From positions 91,430-155,429 of the forward strand of contig CAZVYX010000004.1 in assembly GCA_964631725.1 (NCBI GenBank): DNA of 64,000 nucleotides. Direction: 5' to 3'. Below the pieces are notes generated by a model. It made no database searches, had not been told where the DNA came from, and saw only the letters and a program-made list of their open reading frames with translations. Shown one piece after another: positions 1 through 8,221 of the stretch. Each line of letters opens with the position of its first letter. Position 1 is the stretch's first letter. The DNA is from GCA-2731375 sp964631725. GTDB lineage: Bacteria > Pseudomonadota > Alphaproteobacteria > GCA-2731375. The translations under genes and the position numbers were made by a program.

Positions 1-110
1 CCCGGCATCAGCAGGTACTTGGCCAGGGCATTCATGGTGGCGAACAGGGCCGAGGCCACCACCATATACAGCGCCGCCCGCCAAAGGGCGGCCCCGCGGC
101 CCTTCTGCAC
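1..110 (-). CDS. DMT/EamA-type transporter, N-terminal fragment (partial)
   Basis: Only about 36 residues are visible, because the gene runs off the left edge. Reading the minus strand from a GTG at 110 gives a short basic start (VQKGRGAALWR) and then a hydrophobic segment containing ASALFATMNALAKYL. That pattern is typical of the first membrane helix of drug/metabolite (EamA) transporters. The GTG lies three bases after the stop of the upstream TRAP large-subunit gene, so co-transcription is likely. The substrate cannot be said. The family call rests on one helix and is tentative. Confidence 0.5.
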   Translation of the reverse strand, partial: MQKGRGAALWRAALYMVVASALFATMNALAKYLLMP

Positions 111-113
111 CCG

Positions 114-1439
114 CTAATTCACCATCATGTTTGGCAGGAAGGTGACGATCTCGGGCACCGCCAGCAGCAGGGCAACAGTGGCGATATCGGCAATGAAGAA
201 CGGCCCGATGCCCTTAAAGACCTCCTCCAACGGTATGTCCGGTCTAACGCCGTTGACGACATAACAGTTGAGCCCGATGGGCGGCGTGATCAGGCAGATC
301 TCCACCATCTTCACCACGATGATACCAAACCAGATGGGGTCATAGCCCAGGCCGATCACGGCCGGGTAGACCACGGGCAGGGTCAGCAGCAACATACCGA
401 TGGCATCCATGAACATGCCCAGGACGGCATAACCCAGCAGGATCATGATCATGATCGCCATGGGCGGCATGTCCAGTCCGGCGATGAACTCGGCAAATGC
501 ATCGGGCAGACCGGCAAAGCCCAGAAAGCGCACGAACATCAGGACGCCCCAGATGATGGAAAAGATCATCACCGTCAGCTTCGCCGTCTCGAACAAGGCC
601 TCGCGGAACTGTTTGCCGCGCATGCCGTGGATCAAGGCCATGACAAAGACGATGAAGGCGCCCAGGGCGCCCGCCTCCGTCGGCGTCGCCCAGCCGCCGT
701 AGATGGCGGAAATGATGATCGCGACCACGGCAATGATCGGTGTCGTACCGGGAATGGAGCGAAAACGCTCGCCCCAGGTAAAGGTCTCGCTTGGCGGCGC
801 CATTGACGGCGTAATCATGACGCGACTGGAAATCAGCAGGGCATAGATTATCGCCGACAAGATGCCGGGCACGAAGCCGGCCAACAGCAGCTTGCCCACG
901 GATTCTTCGACAATAATGGCGTACAGCACGAGAATGCCGCTGGGTGGAATGAGCGAGGCCAAGGTGCCGCCGGCGGCCACCACGCCCGAGGCCAGGCGTT
1001 TGTCATAGCCGTACTTCAGCATCTCGGGAATGGCGATGCGGGAGAACACGGCCGCCGTCGCCGTGGAGGCGCCCGAGACGGCGGCGAAACCCGCCGTGGC
1101 GAAAACCGTCGCCACCGCCAGGCCGCCCGGCATCCAGCTCCACCATTTGCGGGCGCTGTCGAACAAGGCATTCGTCAGGCCGGCATGAAAAGCGAAGAAG
1201 CCGATCAAAATAAACATCGGCAGCACGCTCAAGGCATAGGCGGCGGATTTCGAATGGGGCACCGTGCCGGCCATGCCCGCGCCGGCTTCCCAGCCCAGCA
1301 GGGCAATCAAGCCAAACAGACCAACGATGGCGGCGGCCAGGAATACCCGCACGCCCATGAAGACCAAAATCAATAGTACGCCGGCACCAATCAGGCCGGC
1401 ATCGATGGGTTCCAGACCCAGTTGTTCAACCAATGGCAT
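114..1439 (-). CDS. TRAP transporter large permease subunit (DctM-like)
   Basis: 441 residues, the usual length for DctM, with about a dozen hydrophobic segments. It is the ion-driven permease subunit of a tripartite TRAP importer in the inner membrane, working with the small DctQ-like subunit and the periplasmic binding protein encoded just upstream. Conserved stretches include GFAAVSGASTATAAVFSRIA and GGTLASLIPPSGILVLYAII. The C-terminal part contains the family pattern MVEICLITPPIGLNCYVV. Three bases separate its ATG from the stop of dctQ, so the two are translated from one message. It is clearly paralogous to the DctM at 50055-51353. The substrate is unknown, perhaps an organic acid. Confidence 0.93.
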   Translation of the reverse strand: MPLVEQLGLEPIDAGLIGAGVLLILVFMGVRVFLAAAIVGLFGLIALLGWEAGAGMAGTVPHSKSAAYALSVLPMFILIGFFAFHAGLTNALFDSARKWWSWMPGGLAVATVFATAGFAAVSGASTATAAVFSRIAIPEMLKYGYDKRLASGVVAAGGTLASLIPPSGILVLYAIIVEESVGKLLLAGFVPGILSAIIYALLISSRVMITPSMAPPSETFTWGERFRSIPGTTPIIAVVAIIISAIYGGWATPTEAGALGAFIVFVMALIHGMRGKQFREALFETAKLTVMIFSIIWGVLMFVRFLGFAGLPDAFAEFIAGLDMPPMAIMIMILLGYAVLGMFMDAIGMLLLTLPVVYPAVIGLGYDPIWFGIIVVKMVEICLITPPIGLNCYVVNGVRPDIPLEEVFKGIGPFFIADIATVALLLAVPEIVTFLPNMMVN

Positions 1440-1441
1440 GC

Positions 1442-2083
1442 TCAGCCCCTCCCGCCGTCAGGAATATCGGTATCGCTGAGGGCTTCCGAGATTTCCCGCG
1501 CTGCCTCTTCCTCCACTTTCTGGATCAGGGGCACCGCCACGGGTTCAAGGCTGGGATCGATCACCATGCGCAGATAGCCCCACAACTGGGCCAGCATGCG
1601 GATGAAGAGGATGGCAAAGGAGACCGGGATCAGCAGTTTCGCGGGCCAGACCACTAGGCCGATGTTAATGGTCGAGTCGCCCAGGTCCCAGGCGCGTAAG
1701 AAGTGATCGTAGGAGACTGGCACCAAAACGCCGATAACGATCATGCCGACGATGATGGCCAGGGCCTCGATCGACCAATAGACCCGTCCCCGTCCCAGTT
1801 TGCCGATAATCAGTTCCATGCGGATATGGCCGCCCTCCCGCATGCAAAAGGCCACCCCGGCGAAGGCGAAGATCACCATGAACTGTTCGATAATATCGAT
1901 ATATCCGAAAACCGGTAGATTGAAGATCGTCCGGCCGATGATTTGATAAACCGCCAGGAACATCAACGCCATCACAGTGGCGGAAGCGGCCCAGTTGGTG
2001 AGGTTCTCTATCTTGGAGAACCAGAAATGGAACGAAGTCAATGCGCCTTGCGGCGGTTGGTCGTCGGCTACTTTAGCGTTCAT
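1442..2083 (-). CDS. TRAP transporter small permease subunit (DctQ-like)
   Basis: 213 residues from the ATG at 2083 (NAKVADDQPPQG). A TTG at 2104 would extend it by seven residues, and neither start has a strong ribosome binding site, so the start is uncertain. Four hydrophobic helices are seen, with the typical DctQ stretch GYIDIIEQFMVIFAFAGVAF and a basic-acidic tail. It is the small membrane subunit that partners the large DctM permease. It sits between dctP and dctM in the standard P-Q-M order. The dctP-dctQ gap holds a strong hairpin (2147-2181). Confidence 0.9.
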   Translation of the reverse strand: MNAKVADDQPPQGALTSFHFWFSKIENLTNWAASATVMALMFLAVYQIIGRTIFNLPVFGYIDIIEQFMVIFAFAGVAFCMREGGHIRMELIIGKLGRGRVYWSIEALAIIVGMIVIGVLVPVSYDHFLRAWDLGDSTINIGLVVWPAKLLIPVSFAILFIRMLAQLWGYLRMVIDPSLEPVAVPLIQKVEEEAAREISEALSDTDIPDGGRG

Positions 2084-2146
2084 GGTTAAGCGCTTTCGAA
2101 ACAAAGGGAGGCCGGGGCGCGTCCCATTCGAATTATTGGATGAAAA

Positions 2147-2181
2147 TGGGGCGTTCCCGATCCGCGGTCAGGAACGCCCCA
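2147..2181 (-). terminator. Hairpin between dctP and dctQ (attenuator or mRNA stabiliser)
   Basis: On the transcribed (minus) strand an 11-bp perfect stem, TGGGGCGTTCC pairing with GGAACGCCCCA, encloses a 13-base loop and is followed by TTTTC. The short T run makes a partial terminator plausible. The stem would also protect the dctP mRNA 3' end. Either role would give more binding protein than membrane subunit, as is common in binding-protein-dependent operons. Confidence 0.65.
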
Positions 2182-2217
2182 AGGTTTAGATATCATACAA
2201 AACCAGGCGGGCTTGGC

Positions 2218-3243
2218 TTACATGCCCTTGGCCTTGCTGACTACCATGTCGAACAGTTCCTTGGAGGGAATGCCCTTGGCGCCGGCTTCCTTGACCCACT
2301 GGTCCCAGACCGGCTTGGCGCCGACCTTGCGCATGGTCGCCAGATCCGCATCGGAGAGCTTGATCTCCGTCAACTTGGCGCGGAACATGGGCAGGTTCTT
2401 GTCGTCGGCTTTCTTGTAGACCGTGCGGTATTCGTTATAGCCGGCCAGCCGGGCATTCCACAGAATGTCCTGATGCTCCTTGGACAATTTCGCCCAGGCC
2501 TTGGTGTTGATCACCAGCGGGCAGGTGACCGAGCCCAAGGACATGTTCGAGGTGAACCATTGCGATACCTCATGCACCTTGTAGGCCGCATGGGCATACG
2601 TGAACGGGAAAGTCACGCCGTCCACGGCGCCGGTGGAAATCATCGTATAGACCTCCGGCGCCGGCACGGTCGTCGGCACCGCGCCGAGTTTTTTCATGGC
2701 GACGCCGATACCGCCCAGGGCGCGAACCCGCATGCCCTTTAGATCAGCCGCCGTGCGCGGTTCCCTGCCCTTACCCATCATTTCGTATTCGGGCAGCATG
2801 GAAGTCATCAGAATTTTGGCGTTCCAGCGCTGCATATCCTTGACCACGGCGGGGTGGGCATAGACCGCTTCATGGGCCGCCTGCTTGGTGTCGAAACTCT
2901 TGTAGGGCAGAAACGGCAGATCCAGCACGCCCAAGGTCGGCGTCTTGGCCGGATGATAGGCGGCGCAGAATGTTGCCATCTGAAAAGCGCCGATCTTGAT
3001 GCCGTCCAGGTTCTCTTTCGGCTTTGACAGCGAATTGTAATGGATCTTGATCTTGAAGGTGCCGCCGCTTTTCGCCTCGACATCTTCCACGACCGCATGT
3101 GCGCCCGAGGTAGAGGCACGCTTCTTGCCCCAGAGAGAGAGGTTCCACCGAACGTTCTTGGCCTCGGCCACGCTGGCGAAGGCAAAGGCCGCCACGCCAC
3201 AGACTATCAGTCCGGATCTAAGGGTTGGTACATAGGGTTTCAT
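2218..3243 (-). CDS. TRAP transporter substrate-binding protein (DctP-like)
   Basis: 341 residues from the ATG at 3243, which has GGAGG six bases upstream; this decides against the start 14 codons earlier. A Sec signal peptide is visible (basic KPYVPTLR, hydrophobic GLIVCGVAAFAFA, cleavage near VAEA-K). The mature protein begins VRWNLSLWGKKRAST. The later pattern RTAADLKGMRVRALGG is the family's conserved Arg-containing ligand-binding region. It captures a solute in the periplasm for the DctQM permease. The start of the mature chain resembles the second TRAP binding protein at 48362 (WNFNIWGGKRAFT), so both belong to one subtype. The ligand is unknown. Confidence 0.92.
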   Translation of the reverse strand: MKPYVPTLRSGLIVCGVAAFAFASVAEAKNVRWNLSLWGKKRASTSGAHAVVEDVEAKSGGTFKIKIHYNSLSKPKENLDGIKIGAFQMATFCAAYHPAKTPTLGVLDLPFLPYKSFDTKQAAHEAVYAHPAVVKDMQRWNAKILMTSMLPEYEMMGKGREPRTAADLKGMRVRALGGIGVAMKKLGAVPTTVPAPEVYTMISTGAVDGVTFPFTYAHAAYKVHEVSQWFTSNMSLGSVTCPLVINTKAWAKLSKEHQDILWNARLAGYNEYRTVYKKADDKNLPMFRAKLTEIKLSDADLATMRKVGAKPVWDQWVKEAGAKGIPSKELFDMVVSKAKGM

Positions 3244-3334
3244 TGTCGTCCTCCACCATTGCTTTCTCGTTATCAGACAAGTCAAGCATAGGCGGTCGAG
3301 GAACGAAACTTAAAAATGTCAGCGCCCGCGCCCG

Positions 3335-3817
3335 CTAGATGGCCGCATAGGCCAGCGTACCGAGATAAAGGCCGACGCCAAACACGGCATGGACCGACAG
3401 ACTGGCCAGCCGAATGAAACCGGGACGGGGTGTGTTGGAACCAAAAAAACCGCCGCCCAAACCTGGAATTAGGATCAGCCAGGGCGCCAGCACCGTCACG
3501 ACGCCAAAGGCAAGGCCGTTCCACAGGCTGGCCGGCTGTTCAAGGACGGCTGCGAGAATTTGCAGATAAACCTCGGCGAATATGATGGCGACCAGATAAT
3601 GAAAGGCCCAACCCAGGACCAGTTCGCGGCGCACGGCGGGGGTATCGGTAATGTCGTCATGGCGAAAGATGCCACGGCCCAGATAGGCGACCCAGCGGCC
3701 CACATGGTGCCAGTCGCGGTTTTTGCCCAGGCCGCGTTCCAGCAGGTATTCGTAGATATCGGTGACGATATTGGCCACCACCCCGACAACCAGAATTTCC
3801 AGCCACGAAACTTCCAT
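3335..3817 (-). CDS. Small membrane protein, DUF2938-like
   Basis: 160 residues with four hydrophobic segments, starting at an ATG preceded by GGAGGGAG. The pattern WHHVGRWVAYLGRG near residue 37, then a central HY in GWAFHYLVAIIFAEVY, matches what I remember of DUF2938 membrane proteins, which have no established function. It lies 48 bases after the lyase gene and 91 bases before dctP on the same strand. It may be carried in the same operon. No catalytic motif is evident. Confidence 0.7.
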   Translation of the reverse strand: MEVSWLEILVVGVVANIVTDIYEYLLERGLGKNRDWHHVGRWVAYLGRGIFRHDDITDTPAVRRELVLGWAFHYLVAIIFAEVYLQILAAVLEQPASLWNGLAFGVVTVLAPWLILIPGLGGGFFGSNTPRPGFIRLASLSVHAVFGVGLYLGTLAYAAI

Positions 3818-3864
3818 CGCTTCCGCTCCCTCCGCAACGACGCGTCGGCATCCATGAAAGAAGT

Positions 3865-4800
3865 TTATTCCGGAGTCTCAGGCACCACACTGCGGGCGAT
3901 TGTCGCATCCAGCGCCTCGAACTCATGATAACGGATGGTGTCGTACAGTTCCGCCCGCGTCTGCATGCGGTTCAACAATCCCTGGGCGCTGCCCGACGCG
4001 GCCAACTCGCCATACAGATCAGCCACCGCATTCGCCGCCATCCGCAGCGAGGATGCGGGCCAAATGACGATCTTGCAGCCCAGGGCCTCCAACTCCGCCG
4101 CCGTGCGGTAGGGCGTGCGGCCGAATTCAGTCATGTTGGCCAGCACCGGCACCTTGACGGCGTCGGCGAAACGGCGGAAATCATCGTCCGCAATCAACGC
4201 ATCGGGAAAGATAATGTCGGCGCCGGCTTCGACGTACATCTTGGCCCGGCGAATGGCCTCATCCAGGCTTTCGGCGGCGGCATCGGTGCGGGCGACAATT
4301 TGCAAATGGCGCCGGGCGGACACGGCGGCGGCGATCTTGCGGGCCGCATCCTCCGCACTAGCCAACTGCTTGTCATTCAGATGACCGCATTTCTTCGGCA
4401 GGACCTGATCCTCAATCTGCACGGCGGCGGCGCCAGCATCCTCCAACTCGCGGACCAGACGCATGACATTCAGCGCCTCGCCGTAGCCCGTGTCGCCATC
4501 GACGATCAGCGGCAACCCCGTGGCCCGCGCCAGGATGCGCGTGGCACCGCAGAGTTCCTCCATGGTCATCACGCCCAGATCGGGCAGCCCCATGGCGGCG
4601 GTCAATGCCGCGCCCGAGACATACAGACATTCAAACCCCGTCTTCTTGGCCAAAAGCCCGGACATGCCATCGTGGGCACCGGGTACGCCGAGAATGCCCG
4701 GCCGCGCCACGAGATCCGCCAGCCGCTGCCCCGCCGGAACCGTGTCAGCCCCGCCCGTAAACCAGGTTGACTGTTGCGCGGATTGATCACTGTTTGCCAT
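3865..4800 (-). CDS. Isocitrate lyase/PEP mutase family enzyme (PrpB-like)
   Basis: 311 residues from the ATG at 4800, which has GGGAG about eight bases upstream. A longer start at 4869 is possible but would overlap the neighbouring gene. The TIM-barrel marks of the superfamily are present: VDGDTGYGEALNV (metal and substrate site) and IEDQVLPKKCGHLNDK, which holds the KKCGH catalytic loop of isocitrate and 2-methylisocitrate lyases. Typical reactions are reversible C-C cleavage of 2-methylisocitrate, dimethylmalate or similar malates to pyruvate plus a dicarboxylate. No prpC or prpD homologue adjoins it, so 2-methylisocitrate is not assured as substrate. It is probably co-transcribed with the hydrolase gene upstream. 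Confidence 0.85.
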   Translation of the reverse strand: MANSDQSAQQSTWFTGGADTVPAGQRLADLVARPGILGVPGAHDGMSGLLAKKTGFECLYVSGAALTAAMGLPDLGVMTMEELCGATRILARATGLPLIVDGDTGYGEALNVMRLVRELEDAGAAAVQIEDQVLPKKCGHLNDKQLASAEDAARKIAAAVSARRHLQIVARTDAAAESLDEAIRRAKMYVEAGADIIFPDALIADDDFRRFADAVKVPVLANMTEFGRTPYRTAAELEALGCKIVIWPASSLRMAANAVADLYGELAASGSAQGLLNRMQTRAELYDTIRYHEFEALDATIARSVVPETPE

Positions 4801-4846
4801 CACCAAGCTCCCAAAATATCCATTTTCATACCTGTGTCGCGGCCAT

Positions 4847-5986
4847 TTACCGATCTCGGTGCCGTTCAAGAAACGATACTAACAGGGCGCTGACCGCTTC
4901 GGATTGTTCCTGTTGCACCCAATGGCCGGCGCCGGGCAGCAGATGCGGGCCGTCCATCCTGGTGCAGACATTGTTCGCCATGGCTTCCAACGCGCCAGGA
5001 AGCTGATGGAAGCCCCAATCGGAGGCGCCGGCGATGAAACTAGACGGCACATCAATGGTCCGGCCGGAAAATATCTCCAGATCGGCACCAAAACGTCCCG
5101 ATGTCCGGGCCCGGTACCAGTTCAAACCGCCCTGAAAGCCGGTGCGGGAGAATTCGCCGGTATAGACCGCCAATTCATCCTCGCTCAGCCAGGTACAGTT
5201 CCTGACCGTTTCGGCATCGGGCATTTCCGCCGCCACTGTCTCGGCCATGTTCTGGGCCAGTTCCATGATGTAATAGGTCGGCATTTTGGCCAGCTCTTCC
5301 GCCGTCCAGGCCGACAACGGATAAGGCTTGTTGCCGGCCCAGTCGGCGCTTTTATGGTGGTAGTAGGCCCGCAGGAAGTCATGCACGCCCTGTGGGCAAT
5401 CCAACATGTCGCCGTTTGCTTCGGGCGTGGAATAGTACCACTGGTAATGCTTGCGCGGCCTTGCCAAGGCCGCCAGGGCGGCATGGATGTCCGGCGCCGG
5501 CGTATTGTCGGTACTCAATGCCGGCGTGCCACCGAACGGCGCGCTCATCAAGACCACGGCGCGGAAAACATCCGGCCGGATCAAGGCGCAATGGGCAGCA
5601 ACCGGAGAGCCGAAATCATGCCCGACGACCGCGGCGACGGACGAATAACCCAATGCGAAGACCAGCCCCAGGGCATCCCGGGCCAGGTTCAACATCCGAT
5701 AGGCTTCCAGATCGGCGCCGTAGCTGCCGTCCCCGCCCGTGGTCCGGCCATAGCCGCGCTGATCCGGCGCGACCACGTGATAACCGGCCTGGGCCAGCGG
5801 CAGCATGACCTTGCGCCAGCTATAGGCCAATTCGGGGAAACCGTGCAGCAGCAGGACGCAGGGCCGGTCACCGCTTTCGTGGCCGGCTTCCAACAGGTGC
5901 ATATCCAGGCCATTGATGCCCCGAACGAAGCGGGCGCGAATACCCGCGGGCAATGTTTCTGCGTCAAGGCCGGCAAGATCCTGCAT
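4847..5986 (-). CDS. Alpha/beta hydrolase, epoxide hydrolase-like
   Basis: About 379 residues if started at the ATG at 5986 (MQDLAGLDAETLPAG); an ORF extension to 6118 looks non-coding. Visible motifs are the oxyanion-hole sequence LLHGFPELAYSW, APDQRGYGRTTG, the nucleophile elbow VVGHDFGSPVA with Asp as nucleophile, and the catalytic His in GAGHWVQQEQSE. An Asp nucleophile in a GHDxG elbow is typical of soluble epoxide hydrolases and haloalkane dehalogenases rather than esterases. Its 3' end lies 46 bases before the lyase gene on the same strand. The physiological substrate is unknown. Confidence 0.85.
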   Translation of the reverse strand: MQDLAGLDAETLPAGIRARFVRGINGLDMHLLEAGHESGDRPCVLLLHGFPELAYSWRKVMLPLAQAGYHVVAPDQRGYGRTTGGDGSYGADLEAYRMLNLARDALGLVFALGYSSVAAVVGHDFGSPVAAHCALIRPDVFRAVVLMSAPFGGTPALSTDNTPAPDIHAALAALARPRKHYQWYYSTPEANGDMLDCPQGVHDFLRAYYHHKSADWAGNKPYPLSAWTAEELAKMPTYYIMELAQNMAETVAAEMPDAETVRNCTWLSEDELAVYTGEFSRTGFQGGLNWYRARTSGRFGADLEIFSGRTIDVPSSFIAGASDWGFHQLPGALEAMANNVCTRMDGPHLLPGAGHWVQQEQSEAVSALLVSFLERHRDR

Positions 5987-6147
5987 GTTCCATTCCAATA
6001 CCGTTGTGTCGCTTCCGGCGGATAATAGCCATTTCAGGGCACAGGTCAGCCAAATCTTGCCGGCCACTTGAGTTATCGGCGCAGTGGCCCTAAATTGGCG
6101 GAAATTCTTCTCCCCCAATCCTCCAAAGATATATGGCGTAGTGAACG

Positions 6148-6996
6148 ATGAAATTTACCGGTACCGACTCCTATGTAGCAACGGACGACCTGATGATCGC
6201 GGTCAACGCGTCCATCACCCTGCAACGGCCCCTGCTGATCAAGGGCGAGCCGGGAACCGGTAAAACGGTTCTGGCCCATGAAGTGTCCAAGGCCTTGGAC
6301 AGGCCGCTGATCGAGTGGCACATCAAGTCGACCACCAAGGCGGCCCAGGGCCTTTATGAGTACGACGCGGTTTCCCGTCTGCGGGATAGCCAGCTTGGCG
6401 AGGAAAAGGTGCATGACATCGCCAACTATATCGTGCGCGGCAAATTGTGGGATGCCTTCACGCAACCTGAATCGCCGGTGCTCCTGATCGACGAAGTGGA
6501 TAAGGCGGACATTGAATTCCCCAACGATCTGTTGTTGGAATTGGACCGCATGCAGTTCTTCGTCTACGAGACCCAGGAAACCGTCATCGCGCAAAACCGG
6601 CCCATCGTGATGATCACCTCGAACAACGAAAAGGAGCTGCCGGACGCTTTCTTGCGCCGTTGCTTCTTCCACTACATCCGCTTCCCAGAGCGGGACACGA
6701 TGCAGGAAATCATTGATGTGCATTATCCCGATATTCAAAAGTCCCTGGTGCGCGAGGCGCTGAATATCTTTTACGAAGTGCGCGACGTGCCCGGTCTGAA
6801 GAAGAAGCCATCGACATCGGAATTGCTGGATTGGCTGAAACTACTGATGTCCGACGACGTCTCGCCGGAGATTCTGCGCACCAAGGATCCGAAGAAGCTG
6901 ATCCCGCCCCTGCACGGCGCCCTGCTGAAGAACGAGCAGGACGTACATCTGTTCGAACGGCTTGCCTTCCTGGCCCGCCGGGAGCAGGGTAGCTAA
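6148..6996 (+). CDS. MoxR-family AAA+ ATPase
   Basis: 282 residues. Walker A is GEPGTGKTVL (about residues 32-41), Walker B is VLLIDEVDKAD, sensor 1 lies in IVMITSNNEKELPDAF, and the arginine finger region is FLRRCFF. This is the compact MoxR/CbbQ/NirQ type of AAA+ chaperone. Such ATPases act with a VWA-domain partner to activate or remodel a metal or cofactor enzyme. The partner is encoded 33 bases downstream. No obvious client enzyme is adjacent, so the target is unknown. It is transcribed divergently from the hydrolase at 4847-5986. Confidence 0.92.
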   Translation: MKFTGTDSYVATDDLMIAVNASITLQRPLLIKGEPGTGKTVLAHEVSKALDRPLIEWHIKSTTKAAQGLYEYDAVSRLRDSQLGEEKVHDIANYIVRGKLWDAFTQPESPVLLIDEVDKADIEFPNDLLLELDRMQFFVYETQETVIAQNRPIVMITSNNEKELPDAFLRRCFFHYIRFPERDTMQEIIDVHYPDIQKSLVREALNIFYEVRDVPGLKKKPSTSELLDWLKLLMSDDVSPEILRTKDPKKLIPPLHGALLKNEQDVHLFERLAFLARREQGS

Positions 6997-7029
6997 GCCG
7001 TATTTGTCTGAGCCGCGGGGACCACGCCC

Positions 7030-8208
7030 ATGTTCTTCAATCTATTTTACGAACTGAAATCCGCCAAGGTTCCGGTCAGCCTGAAGGAATATCTGACCCT
7101 GCTGGAGGCCATGTCCCACAATGTGGCGGAGTACAATGTCGAGAATTTTTACTATTTGTCCCGCTCCTGCCTGGTGAAGGACGAACGTAATCTGGACAAG
7201 TTCGACCGGGTCTTCGGTTCCGTCTTCAAGGGGCTGGAACCGCCCGACGAGGGGACAGTCGCCGAAATTCCCGAAGAATGGCTGCGCAAGTTGACGGAGC
7301 TGCATCTGACGGAAGAGGAAAAGGCCGAGATCGAAGCTCTCGGCGGCTGGGAAAAAATCATGGAGGAGCTTAAAAAGCGCCTCGAAGAACAGGAAAAGCG
7401 TCACCAGGGCGGCAGCAAATGGATCGGCACGGGGGGCACGTCGCCCTTTGGGGCCCATGGCTATAACCCCGAAGGCGTCCGTATCGGGCAGGAGAAATCC
7501 CGCCACCGCCGCGCGGTCAAGGTCTGGGACAAGCGGGAATACCGAAATTTCGACGATACCGTCGTCCTCGGCACCCGCAATATCAAGATCGCCCTGCGCC
7601 GTTTGCGCCAGTTTGCCAGACAAGGCGCGCCGGACGAACTGGACATGGACGACACCATTTCCTCCACCGCCAGGAACGGCGGCTGGATTGATATCAAGAT
7701 GCGGCCGGAGCGGCGCAACACCGTCAAGGTTTTGCTGCTGCTGGATGTGGGCGGCTCAATGGACGACCATATCCGCACCATGGAAGAGTTGTTCTCGGCC
7801 ACGCGGACGGAGTTCAAGTACCTGGAAAGTTACTATTTCCACAACTGCATGTACGAGAAGGTCTGGAAAGACAACCGCCGCCGTCACACGGAACATATTC
7901 CGACGGCGCAGTTGCTCAATACCTATGGCCCTGATTGGCGCTTGATTTTTGTCGGCGACGCGACCATGAGCCCCTACGAGATCGTCTATCCCGGCGGCAG
8001 CGTCGAACATTGGAATGAAGAAGCGGGCCAGGTCTGGATGGAACGCATGCTGGGCCATTTCAAGCATTCCTGTTGGATCAACCCGGTGCCGGAACGCCAT
8101 TGGGAATACACGCCGTCCCTGCAGATGTTGCAGCAGATCATGGGACACCGCATGTTCGGACTGACCCTGGACGGCTTGGACAAGGGCATGCGCAGCCTGA
8201 GCAAGTAG
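7030..8208 (+). CDS. VWA-domain protein, CoxE-like partner of MoxR
   Basis: 392 residues. The N-terminal half is helical and charged, with a likely coiled coil at about residues 95-125 (EEEKAEIEALGG...LEEQEKRH). The C-terminal half is a von Willebrand factor A domain. Its metal site reads DVGGSM at 239-244, so the first Ser of the DxSxS MIDAS motif is Gly. I recall the DVGGSM form from other members of this COG3552/CoxE-like family, so it may be normal there. It forms a two-gene unit with the MoxR ATPase and ends tail to tail with the GGDEF-EAL gene, 13 bases apart. Confidence 0.88.
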   Translation: MFFNLFYELKSAKVPVSLKEYLTLLEAMSHNVAEYNVENFYYLSRSCLVKDERNLDKFDRVFGSVFKGLEPPDEGTVAEIPEEWLRKLTELHLTEEEKAEIEALGGWEKIMEELKKRLEEQEKRHQGGSKWIGTGGTSPFGAHGYNPEGVRIGQEKSRHRRAVKVWDKREYRNFDDTVVLGTRNIKIALRRLRQFARQGAPDELDMDDTISSTARNGGWIDIKMRPERRNTVKVLLLLDVGGSMDDHIRTMEELFSATRTEFKYLESYYFHNCMYEKVWKDNRRRHTEHIPTAQLLNTYGPDWRLIFVGDATMSPYEIVYPGGSVEHWNEEAGQVWMERMLGHFKHSCWINPVPERHWEYTPSLQMLQQIMGHRMFGLTLDGLDKGMRSLSK

Positions 8209-8221
8209 GCCTTGAAATGCC

